From NCBI GenBank assembly GCA_030373325.1, contig JAUCZB010000022.1, forward strand, positions 1 through 45,166: a DNA stretch of 45,166 nt, given 5' to 3'. The notes under the pieces are model-generated. The model saw nothing but the letters and a program-made list of their open reading frames with translations, was not told where the DNA came from and ran no database searches. Shown in pieces: positions 1 to 7,783 of this stretch; the first letter of the stretch is position 1, and each line of letters starts with the position of its first letter. The position numbers and the translations under genes were made by a program. Origin of the DNA: Cyanobium sp. CZS25K. GTDB taxonomy: Bacteria > Cyanobacteriota > Cyanobacteriia > PCC-6307 > Cyanobiaceae.

Positions 1-54
1 GCCCGCGTCCCGGTCCAGCTCTCGCTCTCTGGGGCGCAGTCCAAAATCATATCA

Positions 55-867
55 CTACGGGCGGGGCTCTTCCGTGTCGAGGGCCTCGGCCCAAGGCATG
101 AAGCGATCCAGGGTCTCCTGGCGGTTGGCCACCAGGACCGGGAAATCCGTCTGCCCCAGGTCACGGCCCGGTTGCAACCCCCTGGGACTGGCCCCCAGCC
201 AGCGCAAGGGACAGCCCAGTTCCTCCAGCACCAGCCAGGCCGCCGCCAGGTCCCAGATCTTCGGTGTGGCCTCCAGGGCCGCCATGGTCTGGCCCATGGC
301 CACCGACACCAGATTCAGGCTGGCCACCCCGAGCAAACGAATCTTTCCGGGGAAGGGGCGGTCGGGCAGCTTCTGGAGCACCCGGATCGAGCGGCTGCAG
401 AGGGAGGCACAACCCGCGTTGTGCAACTGCTGGGAAGGCGGCGCGACGGTCTTGCCGTTGCGCCAGGCACCCGCCCCCCGGATCGCCACGATGCGCTGAC
501 GCAGCGGGGGCACATCGAGGATCGCCACCACAGGCACGCCCCCCTCGAAGCGGGCCATCGAGATGGCCCAGTAGGGGATGCCGGCGGCGAAGTTGGTGGT
601 GCCATCCAGCGGATCCACCACCCAGTAGGTCGGGGTGGTCGGCACCTGTTGCCGGCCTTCCTCGCTCAGCACCCCCTCTCCCGGAAACAGCTCCGCCAGT
701 CCCGCCACCAGGGTGGCGTCGCTCCAGCGATCGCAGGCCGTGATGAAGGATCCATCCGGCTTCAGATCCGGCTGGCTGTGGCCGAATTCGCTGCGCTGCC
801 GCTCGGCGACCCGATCGATCAGGGCCTCCAGCCGGGGGTCGAGGGGGGGCGGGGAGAAGCTGGTCAT
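55..867 (-). CDS. Inositol monophosphatase family protein
   Basis: A 270-residue protein of the Mg2+-dependent, Li+-sensitive phosphatase superfamily. The metal-binding signatures are present in order: SEEG (68-71), the DPLDGTTNF core (85-93, with D85, D88 and T90) and a C-terminal IWDLAAAWL (204-212, D206). The length is normal for the family. The substrate cannot be read from sequence; inositol-1-phosphate, histidinol phosphate, PAP and fructose bisphosphate are all used by relatives. The ATG overlaps the stop of the upstream PucC-like gene by four bases (ATGA, 864-867), so it is the last gene of a minus-strand operon. The family is near certain and the substrate is unknown. Confidence 0.9.
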   Translation of the reverse strand: MTSFSPPPLDPRLEALIDRVAERQRSEFGHSQPDLKPDGSFITACDRWSDATLVAGLAELFPGEGVLSEEGRQQVPTTPTYWVVDPLDGTTNFAAGIPYWAISMARFEGGVPVVAILDVPPLRQRIVAIRGAGAWRNGKTVAPPSQQLHNAGCASLCSRSIRVLQKLPDRPFPGKIRLLGVASLNLVSVAMGQTMAALEATPKIWDLAAAWLVLEELGCPLRWLGASPRGLQPGRDLGQTDFPVLVANRQETLDRFMPWAEALDTEEPRP

Positions 868-2258
868 CCCAGTTCCAGCTCCAGGACCTGGCTGAGGCTG
901 CGGGAGGTGTCCTCACGGAACTGGCGCACATTGACGTAGCCGAGCGACAGCAGGGCCGCCAGGGCCACCAGCAACTCGACAGCCAGCACCAGGGCGAAGG
1001 GGCCATACTCACCCTCCCCGAGCGGCAGGCCGCGACCGATGTCGTAGAGGCCGCCTCCAAGCAGCTTGCCGATCGCCCGGGACAGGGCCTGGGCCAGTCC
1101 CCAGACCCCGACGAAGGTGCCTGCGGCCTGGGGCAGGGTGAGATCGAGCATCAGACACAGGGCACTGTTGGTGCCGATGCCGGCCGCCAGCCCGAACAGC
1201 ACCATCACGGCCTGGAGAAAAGGGATCCGGGCCGTCAGACCCGCCACGATCAGCAGCAGCAGGGACAGGGCGATCAGCTGGCAGCCGAGGCGTGCGGTGG
1301 CCATCTTCCCCAGCCGGGGCACCACCCAGAGGCCTGCGACCAGAAGGCCCACCAGGGTACCGACACCCCAGAAGGCGTTGAGCTGGGCTGTGGCGGCGAT
1401 CGGCATGCCGAAGACCTGGGCGCCGTAACTCTCAAGCACCGGATCCTGCAGGAACAGGGCAAGGGTGAACAGGATCAGGAAGGAAAAGAAGATCAGCACC
1501 TGGCGGCTGGAGGTGATCAGGGTCCAGGACTGCCGCAGGCCGATGGCATCCTCCCGCCGGCTCGGGGTCCCATCCGTCCTCTCGCGCAGGGGCGACTCCA
1601 TCCCCCAGGTGGCCACCACGGTGAGCAGCATCACCACCGCGGCGACGATGGTCATGAAACGGGAGAGGGTCGCCTGGAGGACCACCGGATCGTTCACCCC
1701 GTCGAGGGAGCGCAGGCTCAGCCCGATGGCCACCGCACCGATGACGATGCCGACCGTGAGCATGCACCAGATGATGCCCACGGCCCGGGGCCGTTCCTGT
1801 TCGCTGGTGCGGTCGATCACCAGCGCCAGATAGGGGGTGGTGGCCAGCGAGACCGCCAGGCCGTAGAGGGCGAACAGGCCGCAGAGGGCGGCGATCCCGA
1901 AGCCGAGGCCGGGCTGGCTTCCTGCTTCCAGCAATCGGCCCACCTGGAAGATCAGCGGCACCGACAGCACGGCCAGCAGGCAGAAGAGGGCCGTGCCGAT
2001 CAGCACGTAGGGAACCCGGTGGCGGGCACCCAGCGGGTGGGCATCGGAAATCTGGCCGAACAGCACCCTGGAGGGGGCCACGAACTGCTCGAAGGCCAGG
2101 GCTCCGCCCACCAGCAATCCGGGGAAAGCCAGCTCACTGAGCATGATCCGGTTCAGCAGGCCCGAGAAGATCACGGCCAGACAGCCCAGGCAACCCTGGA
2201 AGAGGCCAAGGCGCACCGTGGCGGGGAGGGTCAGGCCGGAGCGGAGGGGTGACGACAA
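864..2258 (-). CDS. PucC-like (BCD family) MFS transporter
   Basis: A 464-residue polytopic membrane protein with about 12 hydrophobic segments. It resembles the bacteriochlorophyll-delivery (BCD/PucC/LhaA) branch of the major facilitator superfamily: an N-terminal RLGLFQGCLGCLAV helix, an AFEQFVAPSR segment and the loop GARHRVPYVLIG, which is the region around the family's motif A. PucC proteins are linked to light-harvesting complex assembly and possibly pigment delivery; cyanobacteria keep several homologues of unknown cargo. It lies 6 bases after tolC and overlaps the phosphatase gene, so the three are probably co-transcribed. The assignment rests on recognised sequence, and its role here is inferred. 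Confidence 0.85.
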   Translation of the reverse strand: MSSPLRSGLTLPATVRLGLFQGCLGCLAVIFSGLLNRIMLSELAFPGLLVGGALAFEQFVAPSRVLFGQISDAHPLGARHRVPYVLIGTALFCLLAVLSVPLIFQVGRLLEAGSQPGLGFGIAALCGLFALYGLAVSLATTPYLALVIDRTSEQERPRAVGIIWCMLTVGIVIGAVAIGLSLRSLDGVNDPVVLQATLSRFMTIVAAVVMLLTVVATWGMESPLRERTDGTPSRREDAIGLRQSWTLITSSRQVLIFFSFLILFTLALFLQDPVLESYGAQVFGMPIAATAQLNAFWGVGTLVGLLVAGLWVVPRLGKMATARLGCQLIALSLLLLIVAGLTARIPFLQAVMVLFGLAAGIGTNSALCLMLDLTLPQAAGTFVGVWGLAQALSRAIGKLLGGGLYDIGRGLPLGEGEYGPFALVLAVELLVALAALLSLGYVNVRQFREDTSRSLSQVLELELG

Positions 2259-2264
2259 CGGGCG

Positions 2265-3974
2265 TCAGGACCCTGGCGCCATCGCCTCGGGAGCGGTGGG
2301 GCTACCGGCACGGCAGGCTGGAATCAGGGGCTGGGGCTCCACCGGAACCTGAGACGCGCCAGCGGTCCGGGGACTCGTGGCCGGCAGGGGCTGGCTCTGG
2401 CACAGGCCGACCTGGTCGAGACCGGTGAAGCGCCGCAGCCGGGCCAGGGCCTTGTTGTAGTCGGAGATGGCGGTCGACCAGCGCACTTCGGCCTGGGTGA
2501 GGTCCCGCTGGGTATCCACCACCTCCCTCTGGGTGGTGACGCCGGCCTGGAAGCGCAGCCGGGCCAGGCGCAGGGATTCCCTGGTGGAGATCACCTCGCG
2601 GGAGGTGGTGGTGATGTTGCGGTTGTTCTTCTGCAGTTCGTAGAAATTGGTTTCCACCTGCTGGCGGATCGCATCGCGCTGCTGGGCGAACCGGTAGGTG
2701 TTTTCCTGAGCCACCTGCTTCTGGCGGCGGTAATTGGCCCGGGCGGCACCACCATCGAAGAGGTTCCAGCTGAGGTTCAGCCCAACCGTGTTCTCCACCG
2801 ACCAACCTTCGTTGCGGAAGTTGACGCCGGGGGTGCTGCGGTTGGCGAACTGAATGCCAGTGGTGCGCCCACCGGTGAGGCCATAGGCGATGTTCAGAAA
2901 GGGCTGGACGCTGCCCAGAGCGGCATTCGCCTCGCTGTTGGCAATGGAGATGTTGAGCAGGACATTGTCGAGCTCCTCCCGGAAGGCGTAGGCGGCGATG
3001 ATGCTCTCCTGCAACGAGGGCAGCCAGGTGCCCACCACCCTGGAGGGCTCCTTGGAGGTGGGTGTCACATCCTGGGGAAGATCCAGGAGGGAGGCCAGGG
3101 CCCGTCGGGCGATCGCCTGGGAAGACAGGCCCTCGGTGAGCACCTGCTGGTCGCGGGCCAGCTGGGTTTCGGCTTCGAGCACCTCCAGTTTGGTGGCCAC
3201 GCCGGCCTGGAACCGGGCCTTGGCATCCCGCAGGCTCACCAGGGAGGAGCGCACCGACTCCTGGCCGATGCGGACCGTCTCATCGGAGACCTGAAGATTG
3301 AAGAAGGCCTCCGCCGCCTCCAGCCGCCGCGCCCGCAGGCCGATCAGGTACTGGTTCTTGGCCTGCTCGAACCGGTCGCGGGCGGCGGCGATCTGGGGGG
3401 TGCGCCTGGGATTGATCAGGCCCCAGCTGGCCTGGAGCACCGCCTGCATCCGCCAGATGCTGGTGATCGTGTTGCCGGGTTGCTGGCCGGTGCCCGTGAA
3501 GGCGCTGCTGAACTGCTGCCCGCCGGTGTAGGTGGGAAGGTTGTTGGCATTCAGGGAGATCGTGGGATACCAGAGGGCGATCTGGGCCCGCAGGGCCGAC
3601 TGCTCCTGCTCCACCTGGCTGGCGATCGCCTTGAGCTCTGGGTTGTTCACCTCGACCAGGGTTTCCACATCGGCCAGGCCGAGGGGGCGCAGCTCCCGGA
3701 TCCGCACCTGGGACGGCTTGACCGGCAGGGCCAGGGGATTGGGGGCCTGGAGGTCCTGCAGACCCGGGGGGAGTTCCTTGGCGGCGGGAGCCAGCACACT
3801 GGGGTTGGACTTCGGCCGGGATCCCTTGACCTCAGGGGCCAACGGCAGGGCCTGGGGGGCTGGAAGGGCCTCGGTGGCAGGGGCAGCCCCGGGCTCCGCC
3901 CGCCCAGGAAGGGTCTGGAAGCCAACCGACGGGAGCACCACCAGTGCCGCGAGCAGGAGTGGTTGGCGCCTCAC
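2265..3974 (-). CDS. TolC-family outer-membrane efflux protein
   Basis: A 569-residue protein with an N-terminal signal peptide (RR followed by LLLAALVVLPSVGF), a proline/alanine-rich linker to about residue 80, and two outer-membrane efflux (OEP) repeats. Each repeat carries the helical pattern seen in TolC, such as RLEAAEAFFNLQVSDETVRIG in the first half and ARLRFQAGVTTQREVVDTQRDLTQAE in the second. TolC forms the outer-membrane and periplasmic channel for type I secretion and tripartite pumps; cyanobacterial homologues export proteins and drugs. No inner-membrane pump or adaptor lies next to it, so its partners are elsewhere. It starts 26 bases after the upstream radical SAM gene, in the same operon. 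Confidence 0.9.
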   Translation of the reverse strand: MRRQPLLLAALVVLPSVGFQTLPGRAEPGAAPATEALPAPQALPLAPEVKGSRPKSNPSVLAPAAKELPPGLQDLQAPNPLALPVKPSQVRIRELRPLGLADVETLVEVNNPELKAIASQVEQEQSALRAQIALWYPTISLNANNLPTYTGGQQFSSAFTGTGQQPGNTITSIWRMQAVLQASWGLINPRRTPQIAAARDRFEQAKNQYLIGLRARRLEAAEAFFNLQVSDETVRIGQESVRSSLVSLRDAKARFQAGVATKLEVLEAETQLARDQQVLTEGLSSQAIARRALASLLDLPQDVTPTSKEPSRVVGTWLPSLQESIIAAYAFREELDNVLLNISIANSEANAALGSVQPFLNIAYGLTGGRTTGIQFANRSTPGVNFRNEGWSVENTVGLNLSWNLFDGGAARANYRRQKQVAQENTYRFAQQRDAIRQQVETNFYELQKNNRNITTTSREVISTRESLRLARLRFQAGVTTQREVVDTQRDLTQAEVRWSTAISDYNKALARLRRFTGLDQVGLCQSQPLPATSPRTAGASQVPVEPQPLIPACRAGSPTAPEAMAPGS

Positions 3975-4000
3975 GTTGGACCGTTCGCTTCCGCCAGAGC

Positions 4001-5377
4001 TTAAGCACCTCTCCGTGGGGTGCCGAGGCAGGCGGCCACCAGATCGTCCGCACCCCCCAGCAATCGGACCGGGACGGGCAGGCGCAGGCGCAGGTCCGCG
4101 AGGGTGGTGTCATCGAGAAACACCTCCTCCCCTTCCCGCAGCATCACCCGGGGCAGCAGCAGTTCCTCGCCCAGGTCACGGCCACGGAGACCCTCGATGA
4201 GGTCCGCCCCTGTGAGCAGCCCGGTGACCACCTGCTCCTGACCCCAGTACGGACTCGGTAGCCCGTGCAGCAGCAGCTCCAGCCCCTCGACGCCGTTGAG
4301 CCGCTCCACCACCGGTTGCAGGGCCCCGGCCACGAGCCGGCCCACCACCCAGCTGCAGCGACGCGGTGTGGCGACGCTGCCGGGAAGGTCCCGGGTGGCC
4401 CCCTCCAGATCCTCCAGGAAAGCGCGGATGCTGCCGACCCCGTTCTCCTGCTGGGGCAGATCCTCGTAACTGGCCCGGGGCGGCAGGGGCTGGCCACCGA
4501 TCAGGAACCACTCATCGGACAGCCAGGCGAAGCGGCTGCCGGTGCTGGCCTGGAAGGTCCGCTGCAGGCGCTCGACCAGGGCGATCACCTCCAGGGCCGC
4601 TTCCCGGTCGACCGCCCGGAGCGCATCGCCCGCCGGGCGAAAACGCGTCAGGCCCACCGGCACCACGGCGGTGGAAAGCACGGCGGGCCAGGGTCCGGTG
4701 GCGAAACGGGCCAGATCCGTGAGGGTGCGCTCCAGGGCCTCCCCGTCGTTCAGCCCCGGACATACCACCACCTGGGCATGAATCTGGAGACGTCGCTCGG
4801 CGAACCAGGCCAGCTGCTCCAGCAGCAGGGCAGCCCGGGGATTGACCAGCAGGCGACTGCGCAGCTCCGGGTCGGTGGCATGGACCGACACGAACAGGGG
4901 CGAGAGCCGCTGCTCCTCGATCCGGCTCCAGTCGGCTGCCGTGAGATTGGTGAGGGTGAGATAGGAGCCGTAAAGGAAGCTGAGCCGGTAGTCGTCGTCC
5001 TTGAGATAGAGGCTGTCGCGCCGTCCTGGCGGCTGCTGGTCGATGAAACAGAAGGGACAGTGGTTGTTGCACTGGCGCAGGCCGTCGAACAAGGCTTCGC
5101 TGAAGCCCAGCCCCAGCCCTTCGTCCAGGTCCTTCTCCAGTTCCACCACATGGAGGGTGCCGTCGGGGTCCTCCACCTCCAGCACCAGCTCCTCCTCCCC
5201 CTGCAGCACCTGCACGTCAATCAGATCCCGCGGCCGGACACCGTTGATGCTGCGCAGGCGATCACCGGGCTGAAAGCCCAGATCCTCGGCGATGGAGCCG
5301 GGCTCCACCGTGGCCACCACGGCGGGCCGGGGTTGGGTGGCGGGTCCGGCGAGGGTGGCGGAGGGCTCCTTCCACAC
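4001..5377 (-). CDS. TIGR03279-type radical SAM protein with PDZ-like N-terminus (DUF512)
   Basis: A 458-residue protein with a PDZ-like domain (about 18-80; EPGSIAEDLGFQPGDRL motif), then a CX3CX2C cluster (C103, C107, C110 in QCNNHCPFCFIDQQPPGRR), and a C-terminal DUF512 region. This matches the cyanobacterial 'putative FeS-containing oxidoreductase' family TIGR03279, which binds a 4Fe-4S cluster and is nearly universal in cyanobacteria; its reaction is unknown. It lies 58 bases after uppP and 26 bases before tolC on the same strand. Residue 1 is an ATG that leaves the PDZ intact. The family call is strong; no function is assigned. Confidence 0.9.
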   Translation of the reverse strand: MWKEPSATLAGPATQPRPAVVATVEPGSIAEDLGFQPGDRLRSINGVRPRDLIDVQVLQGEEELVLEVEDPDGTLHVVELEKDLDEGLGLGFSEALFDGLRQCNNHCPFCFIDQQPPGRRDSLYLKDDDYRLSFLYGSYLTLTNLTAADWSRIEEQRLSPLFVSVHATDPELRSRLLVNPRAALLLEQLAWFAERRLQIHAQVVVCPGLNDGEALERTLTDLARFATGPWPAVLSTAVVPVGLTRFRPAGDALRAVDREAALEVIALVERLQRTFQASTGSRFAWLSDEWFLIGGQPLPPRASYEDLPQQENGVGSIRAFLEDLEGATRDLPGSVATPRRCSWVVGRLVAGALQPVVERLNGVEGLELLLHGLPSPYWGQEQVVTGLLTGADLIEGLRGRDLGEELLLPRVMLREGEEVFLDDTTLADLRLRLPVPVRLLGGADDLVAACLGTPRRGA

Positions 5378-5435
5378 GGGGGTTACGGCGGGGGCGACAG
5401 GACTGTGGCTCCAGTGTGACGGCCCTGCCCGCCGC

Positions 5436-6308
5436 TCAGGATGTGCCCCCCTCCAGGCCCCGGAACCCGAGCAGGATCACCAGACCGAACAGGAGCCGGT
5501 AAATGACGAAGATCCAGGTGCTGTTCTGCTGCAGGTAGCGGAGCAGCCAGGCGATCGCTAACCAGGAAACCACCGCCGCCGCGGCGATGCCGACGAGCAT
5601 CGGAATCACTCCGCCGGTCGCCACCGAGCCGAACGCCGCCTTGAGTTCCACCAGCCCGGCCAGGGTGATGGCGGGAATTCCCAGCAGAAAGGAGAAGCGG
5701 GCCGCATCGGCCCGTTGCCAGCCGTCGAACAGCGCCGCCGTCAGGGTGCTGCCCGAACGCGAGACCCCCGGGATCAGGGCCAGCGCCTGGGCCAGCCCCA
5801 CCAACAGGCCATCGCGGGGGGTGACCGCCTCGATCCGGCGCCGGCGGCGCCCCACCAGCTCAGCCAGCGCCAGCAGCAGGGCCATCACGATCGAGACGGT
5901 GGCGATGGCCTCCAGGCTGCGCAGGGGGGAGTTCTCGTAGTCGGGAAGCAGCACCTTGATGGCCAGGCCGGCCAGAAGGATCGGCACGGTGCCCAGGGCG
6001 ATGGCGAGCCCCAGCCGGGCGGAGGGATCCTGCCACTGGCCGTAACGGAAGGCCCGGGCCACCCCGCTGCCCACCTCGGCCAGATCACGGCGGAAATAAC
6101 CGAGCACGGCCGCAATGCTGCCCAGCTGGATCACAGCCGTGAACGCCACCCCGGGATCTCCCCAGCCCAGCAGCACCGGAACCACCTTGAGGTGGGCCGT
6201 GCTGCTGATCGGCAGGAATTCGGTCAGCCCCTGGACGATCCCCAGCAAAAGGGCATGCCAGCAAGCCTCGGCCAGGGACAGGGAGGCGGTCGTGGCGCCC
6301 AGCGGCAT
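5436..6308 (-). CDS. uppP: Undecaprenyl-diphosphate phosphatase
   Basis: An integral membrane protein of 290 residues from the chosen ATG. It recycles undecaprenyl pyrophosphate to the monophosphate carrier used for peptidoglycan and surface glycans. Both active-site signatures are present: QGLTEFLPISSTAHL near residues 26-40 (E30, H39) and PGVSRSGST in the second half. A start at 6557 would add about 83 low-complexity Arg/Pro/Gly residues not seen in the family, and a -10-like TAGGGT at 6332-6337 fits a short leader before 6308. It heads the minus-strand operon and supplies the lipid carrier that the glycan cassette at 36-44 kb presumably consumes. Confidence 0.92.
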   Translation of the reverse strand: MPLGATTASLSLAEACWHALLLGIVQGLTEFLPISSTAHLKVVPVLLGWGDPGVAFTAVIQLGSIAAVLGYFRRDLAEVGSGVARAFRYGQWQDPSARLGLAIALGTVPILLAGLAIKVLLPDYENSPLRSLEAIATVSIVMALLLALAELVGRRRRRIEAVTPRDGLLVGLAQALALIPGVSRSGSTLTAALFDGWQRADAARFSFLLGIPAITLAGLVELKAAFGSVATGGVIPMLVGIAAAAVVSWLAIAWLLRYLQQNSTWIFVIYRLLFGLVILLGFRGLEGGTS

Positions 6309-6331
6309 GGATGGAGCCGATACTGCCGCTG

Positions 6332-6337
6332 ACCCTA
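6332..6337 (-). promoter_or_regulatory. Candidate -10 element of uppP
   Basis: The minus strand reads CCATAGGGTCAG. The hexamer TAGGGT fits TANNNT and would place transcription start near 6325, about 17 bases before the uppP ATG. The same core TAGGGT precedes rimO and the B12 radical SAM gene. No convincing -35 is visible. Confidence 0.4.
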
Positions 6338-6374
6338 TGGCGGGACGGGTCACAGAAGCCCCCATCCGCCCCCT

Positions 6375-6380
6375 TAAGGT
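6375..6380 (+). promoter_or_regulatory. Candidate -10 element of the DUF3120 gene
   Basis: TAAGGT lies 23 bases before the GTG at 6404 and would give a start near 6387. If real, it excludes the upstream ATG at 6311 as the translation start, because that codon would not be in the transcript. Confidence 0.35.
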
Positions 6381-6403
6381 TGCACAACTTTCTTCACAAC
6401 CAG

Positions 6404-7126
6404 GTGCTCGGGGTTCCACCCACCCTTTCCTCCCCCTCCCCGGTCCTGCCGGGCCTGCGGATCGCTGCCTTTCAGCCCGCTGCCGTGCTGCCCCTGGCCG
6501 CCGCCCTGCTGGTGACCGTGCCGGTGTTCCTTCAGGCCCCCTGGGTGCGTACCGCACCAGTGGCGGCGGCCCTGTTCACGGTTCCCCTGGTGGCCCTCGC
6601 CCTGCTGCTGGAGCGCCGGGGTCAGGGGCCCTGGCAGCAGCTGGGCATCCTGCTGGTGGGCTTCAGCGGCAGCTGGCTGGGGGGCTGCCTCTTCTGGGGC
6701 TGGTTCCGTCTCCACCCGGTGATGCATCTGCCGATCGAGGCCTTTGCCCTGCCACTGGCTGTGGCGGGCCTCGGCGGCCGCTGGCGCCTGGCGGGCGCCT
6801 TCTACCTGGGCTCCCTGCTCGGCACGGCCAGCACCGATGCGGTGATCGCGGCCTCCGGCCTCATGGACCTCTGGCCCGAGGTGCTGAATGCTCCCCTCAG
6901 CGACGCGCCGCTGCTGCTCCAGGGGGCCGCCATCCAGGTGTTGCAACCCTGGCCCCTGTCCCTGATCGGCCTGACGGCGAGCCTGCTGGTGCTGATCTGC
7001 CGACGCCTCTGGAGCAGGGGCGGGCCATGGCGGGTCGCGGCGGCGGCCCTGGGCACCACCCTGGCCGTCGACGCCCTGTTCCTTGGCGCGGCCCTTCTGG
7101 CCCCCCAGCTGAGCGGCCTGATCTGA
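6404..7126 (+). CDS. DUF3120 family membrane protein
   Basis: A hydrophobic protein with about six membrane segments, recognised as the cyanobacterial/plastid-lineage DUF3120 family (function unknown). Typical segments include AAFQPAAVLPLAAALLVTVP near the start and GWFRLHPVMHLPIEAFALP in the middle. The reading frame opens at an ATG at 6311, but that codon lies two bases from the divergent uppP start and leaves no room for promoters. GTG at 6404 removes the non-conserved leader and gives 240 residues, so I prefer it. The next gene, psbU, starts 131 bases later with its own likely promoter. The start is uncertain; the family call is fairly sure. Confidence 0.75.
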   Translation: MLGVPPTLSSPSPVLPGLRIAAFQPAAVLPLAAALLVTVPVFLQAPWVRTAPVAAALFTVPLVALALLLERRGQGPWQQLGILLVGFSGSWLGGCLFWGWFRLHPVMHLPIEAFALPLAVAGLGGRWRLAGAFYLGSLLGTASTDAVIAASGLMDLWPEVLNAPLSDAPLLLQGAAIQVLQPWPLSLIGLTASLLVLICRRLWSRGGPWRVAAAALGTTLAVDALFLGAALLAPQLSGLI

Positions 7127-7176
7127 AGATCTGCAAAAGCAGGGCCCCAGTCAGAGGGAGACCAGACGGCCTTCTG

Positions 7177-7205
7177 TAACGTTGCTGGGGTGATCGGCAG
7201 ATCAC
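7177..7205 (+). promoter_or_regulatory. psbU promoter and leader hairpin (candidate)
   Basis: TAACGT (7177-7182) is a plausible -10. About 8 bases later comes the perfect inverted repeat GTGATC-ggca-GATCAC (7190-7205), which would sit at the very 5' end of the psbU mRNA. Such 5' stem-loops commonly protect photosynthesis mRNAs. Alternatively the repeat is an operator. The 5' leader would be about 69 bases. Confidence 0.4.
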
Positions 7206-7257
7206 TGCCCTGTCCCTGCCAGGGTCCCCTGGTTTCTATCCCTAAAGGAGTGTCGTG

Positions 7258-7635
7258 ATGAAGCGGCTGCTTGCCTGGTTGATGAGTGGTGTGGTCCTGG
7301 CCGGTCTGCTCATGACCCTGCTTCTGCCCGGTGCCGCCCTGGCCGCGGAGCTCCGCAACGAGATCGACGACAAGATCGCCGAGAGCGGCGGCAAGGTGGA
7401 TCTCAACAACGCCTCCGTCCGCCGTTTCCAGCAGTACCCCGGCATGTATCCGACCCTGGCCGGAAAGATCGTCCTGGGTGGTCCCTACGACAGCGTCGAC
7501 GACGTGCTTTCCCTGGATCTCACCGACCGGCAGCGGGAGCTGTTCAACAAGTACAAGGACAACTTCACCGTGACCCCGCCGGCGATCGCCCTGAACGAGG
7601 GCTTTGATCGCATCAACGACGGCGTCTATCGCTGA
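7258..7635 (+). CDS. psbU: Photosystem II 12 kDa extrinsic protein PsbU
   Basis: A 125-residue lumenal protein that stabilises the oxygen-evolving Mn4CaO5 cluster and Cl- binding together with PsbO and PsbV. A signal peptide (KR, then a hydrophobic core ending GAALAAE) precedes the mature domain with the helix-hairpin-helix-like segments VDLNNASVRRFQQYPGMYPTLAG and GPYDSVDDVLSL typical of PsbU. The start is ATG 7258 rather than the adjacent GTG 7255, because AAGGAG (7245-7250) is then seven bases upstream. It is monocistronic, with a leader hairpin candidate upstream and a strong intrinsic terminator downstream. Confidence 0.97.
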   Translation: MKRLLAWLMSGVVLAGLLMTLLLPGAALAAELRNEIDDKIAESGGKVDLNNASVRRFQQYPGMYPTLAGKIVLGGPYDSVDDVLSLDLTDRQRELFNKYKDNFTVTPPAIALNEGFDRINDGVYR

Positions 7636-7678
7636 GGGCACCGAGGCCCCTGGTGGGCCATCCCCGATCCCTTCCATG

Positions 7679-7707
7679 AACCGCCGAGGCCCCGGCGGTT
7701 TTTTTTT
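7679..7707 (+). terminator. Intrinsic terminator of psbU
   Basis: AACCGCC (7679-7685) pairs with GGCGGTT (7694-7700) around an eight-base loop, and a run of nine T residues follows from 7699. This is a classic rho-independent terminator 44 bases after the psbU stop. Confidence 0.93.
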
Positions 7708-7737
7708 GTGGCTGGAGGCTCACCGCCGTCCGTCCCA

Positions 7738-7743
7738 TAGGCT
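7738..7743 (+). promoter_or_regulatory. Candidate -10 element of nadB
   Basis: TAGGCT in the context CCATAGGCTCGG lies just after the psbU terminator and 41 bases before ATG 7784 (62 before ATG 7805). It resembles the CATAGGGT context seen at uppP and rimO. Confidence 0.35.
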
Positions 7744-7783
7744 CGGCTGCACAAAGCACGCTGCAAAGGGGTGAACCAGCCGC

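Noticed and set aside
6311..6403. N-terminal extension of the DUF3120 protein from ATG 6311
   Set aside because: It would start two bases from the divergent uppP codon, upstream of the only candidate -10, and the extension is not hydrophobic or family-like.
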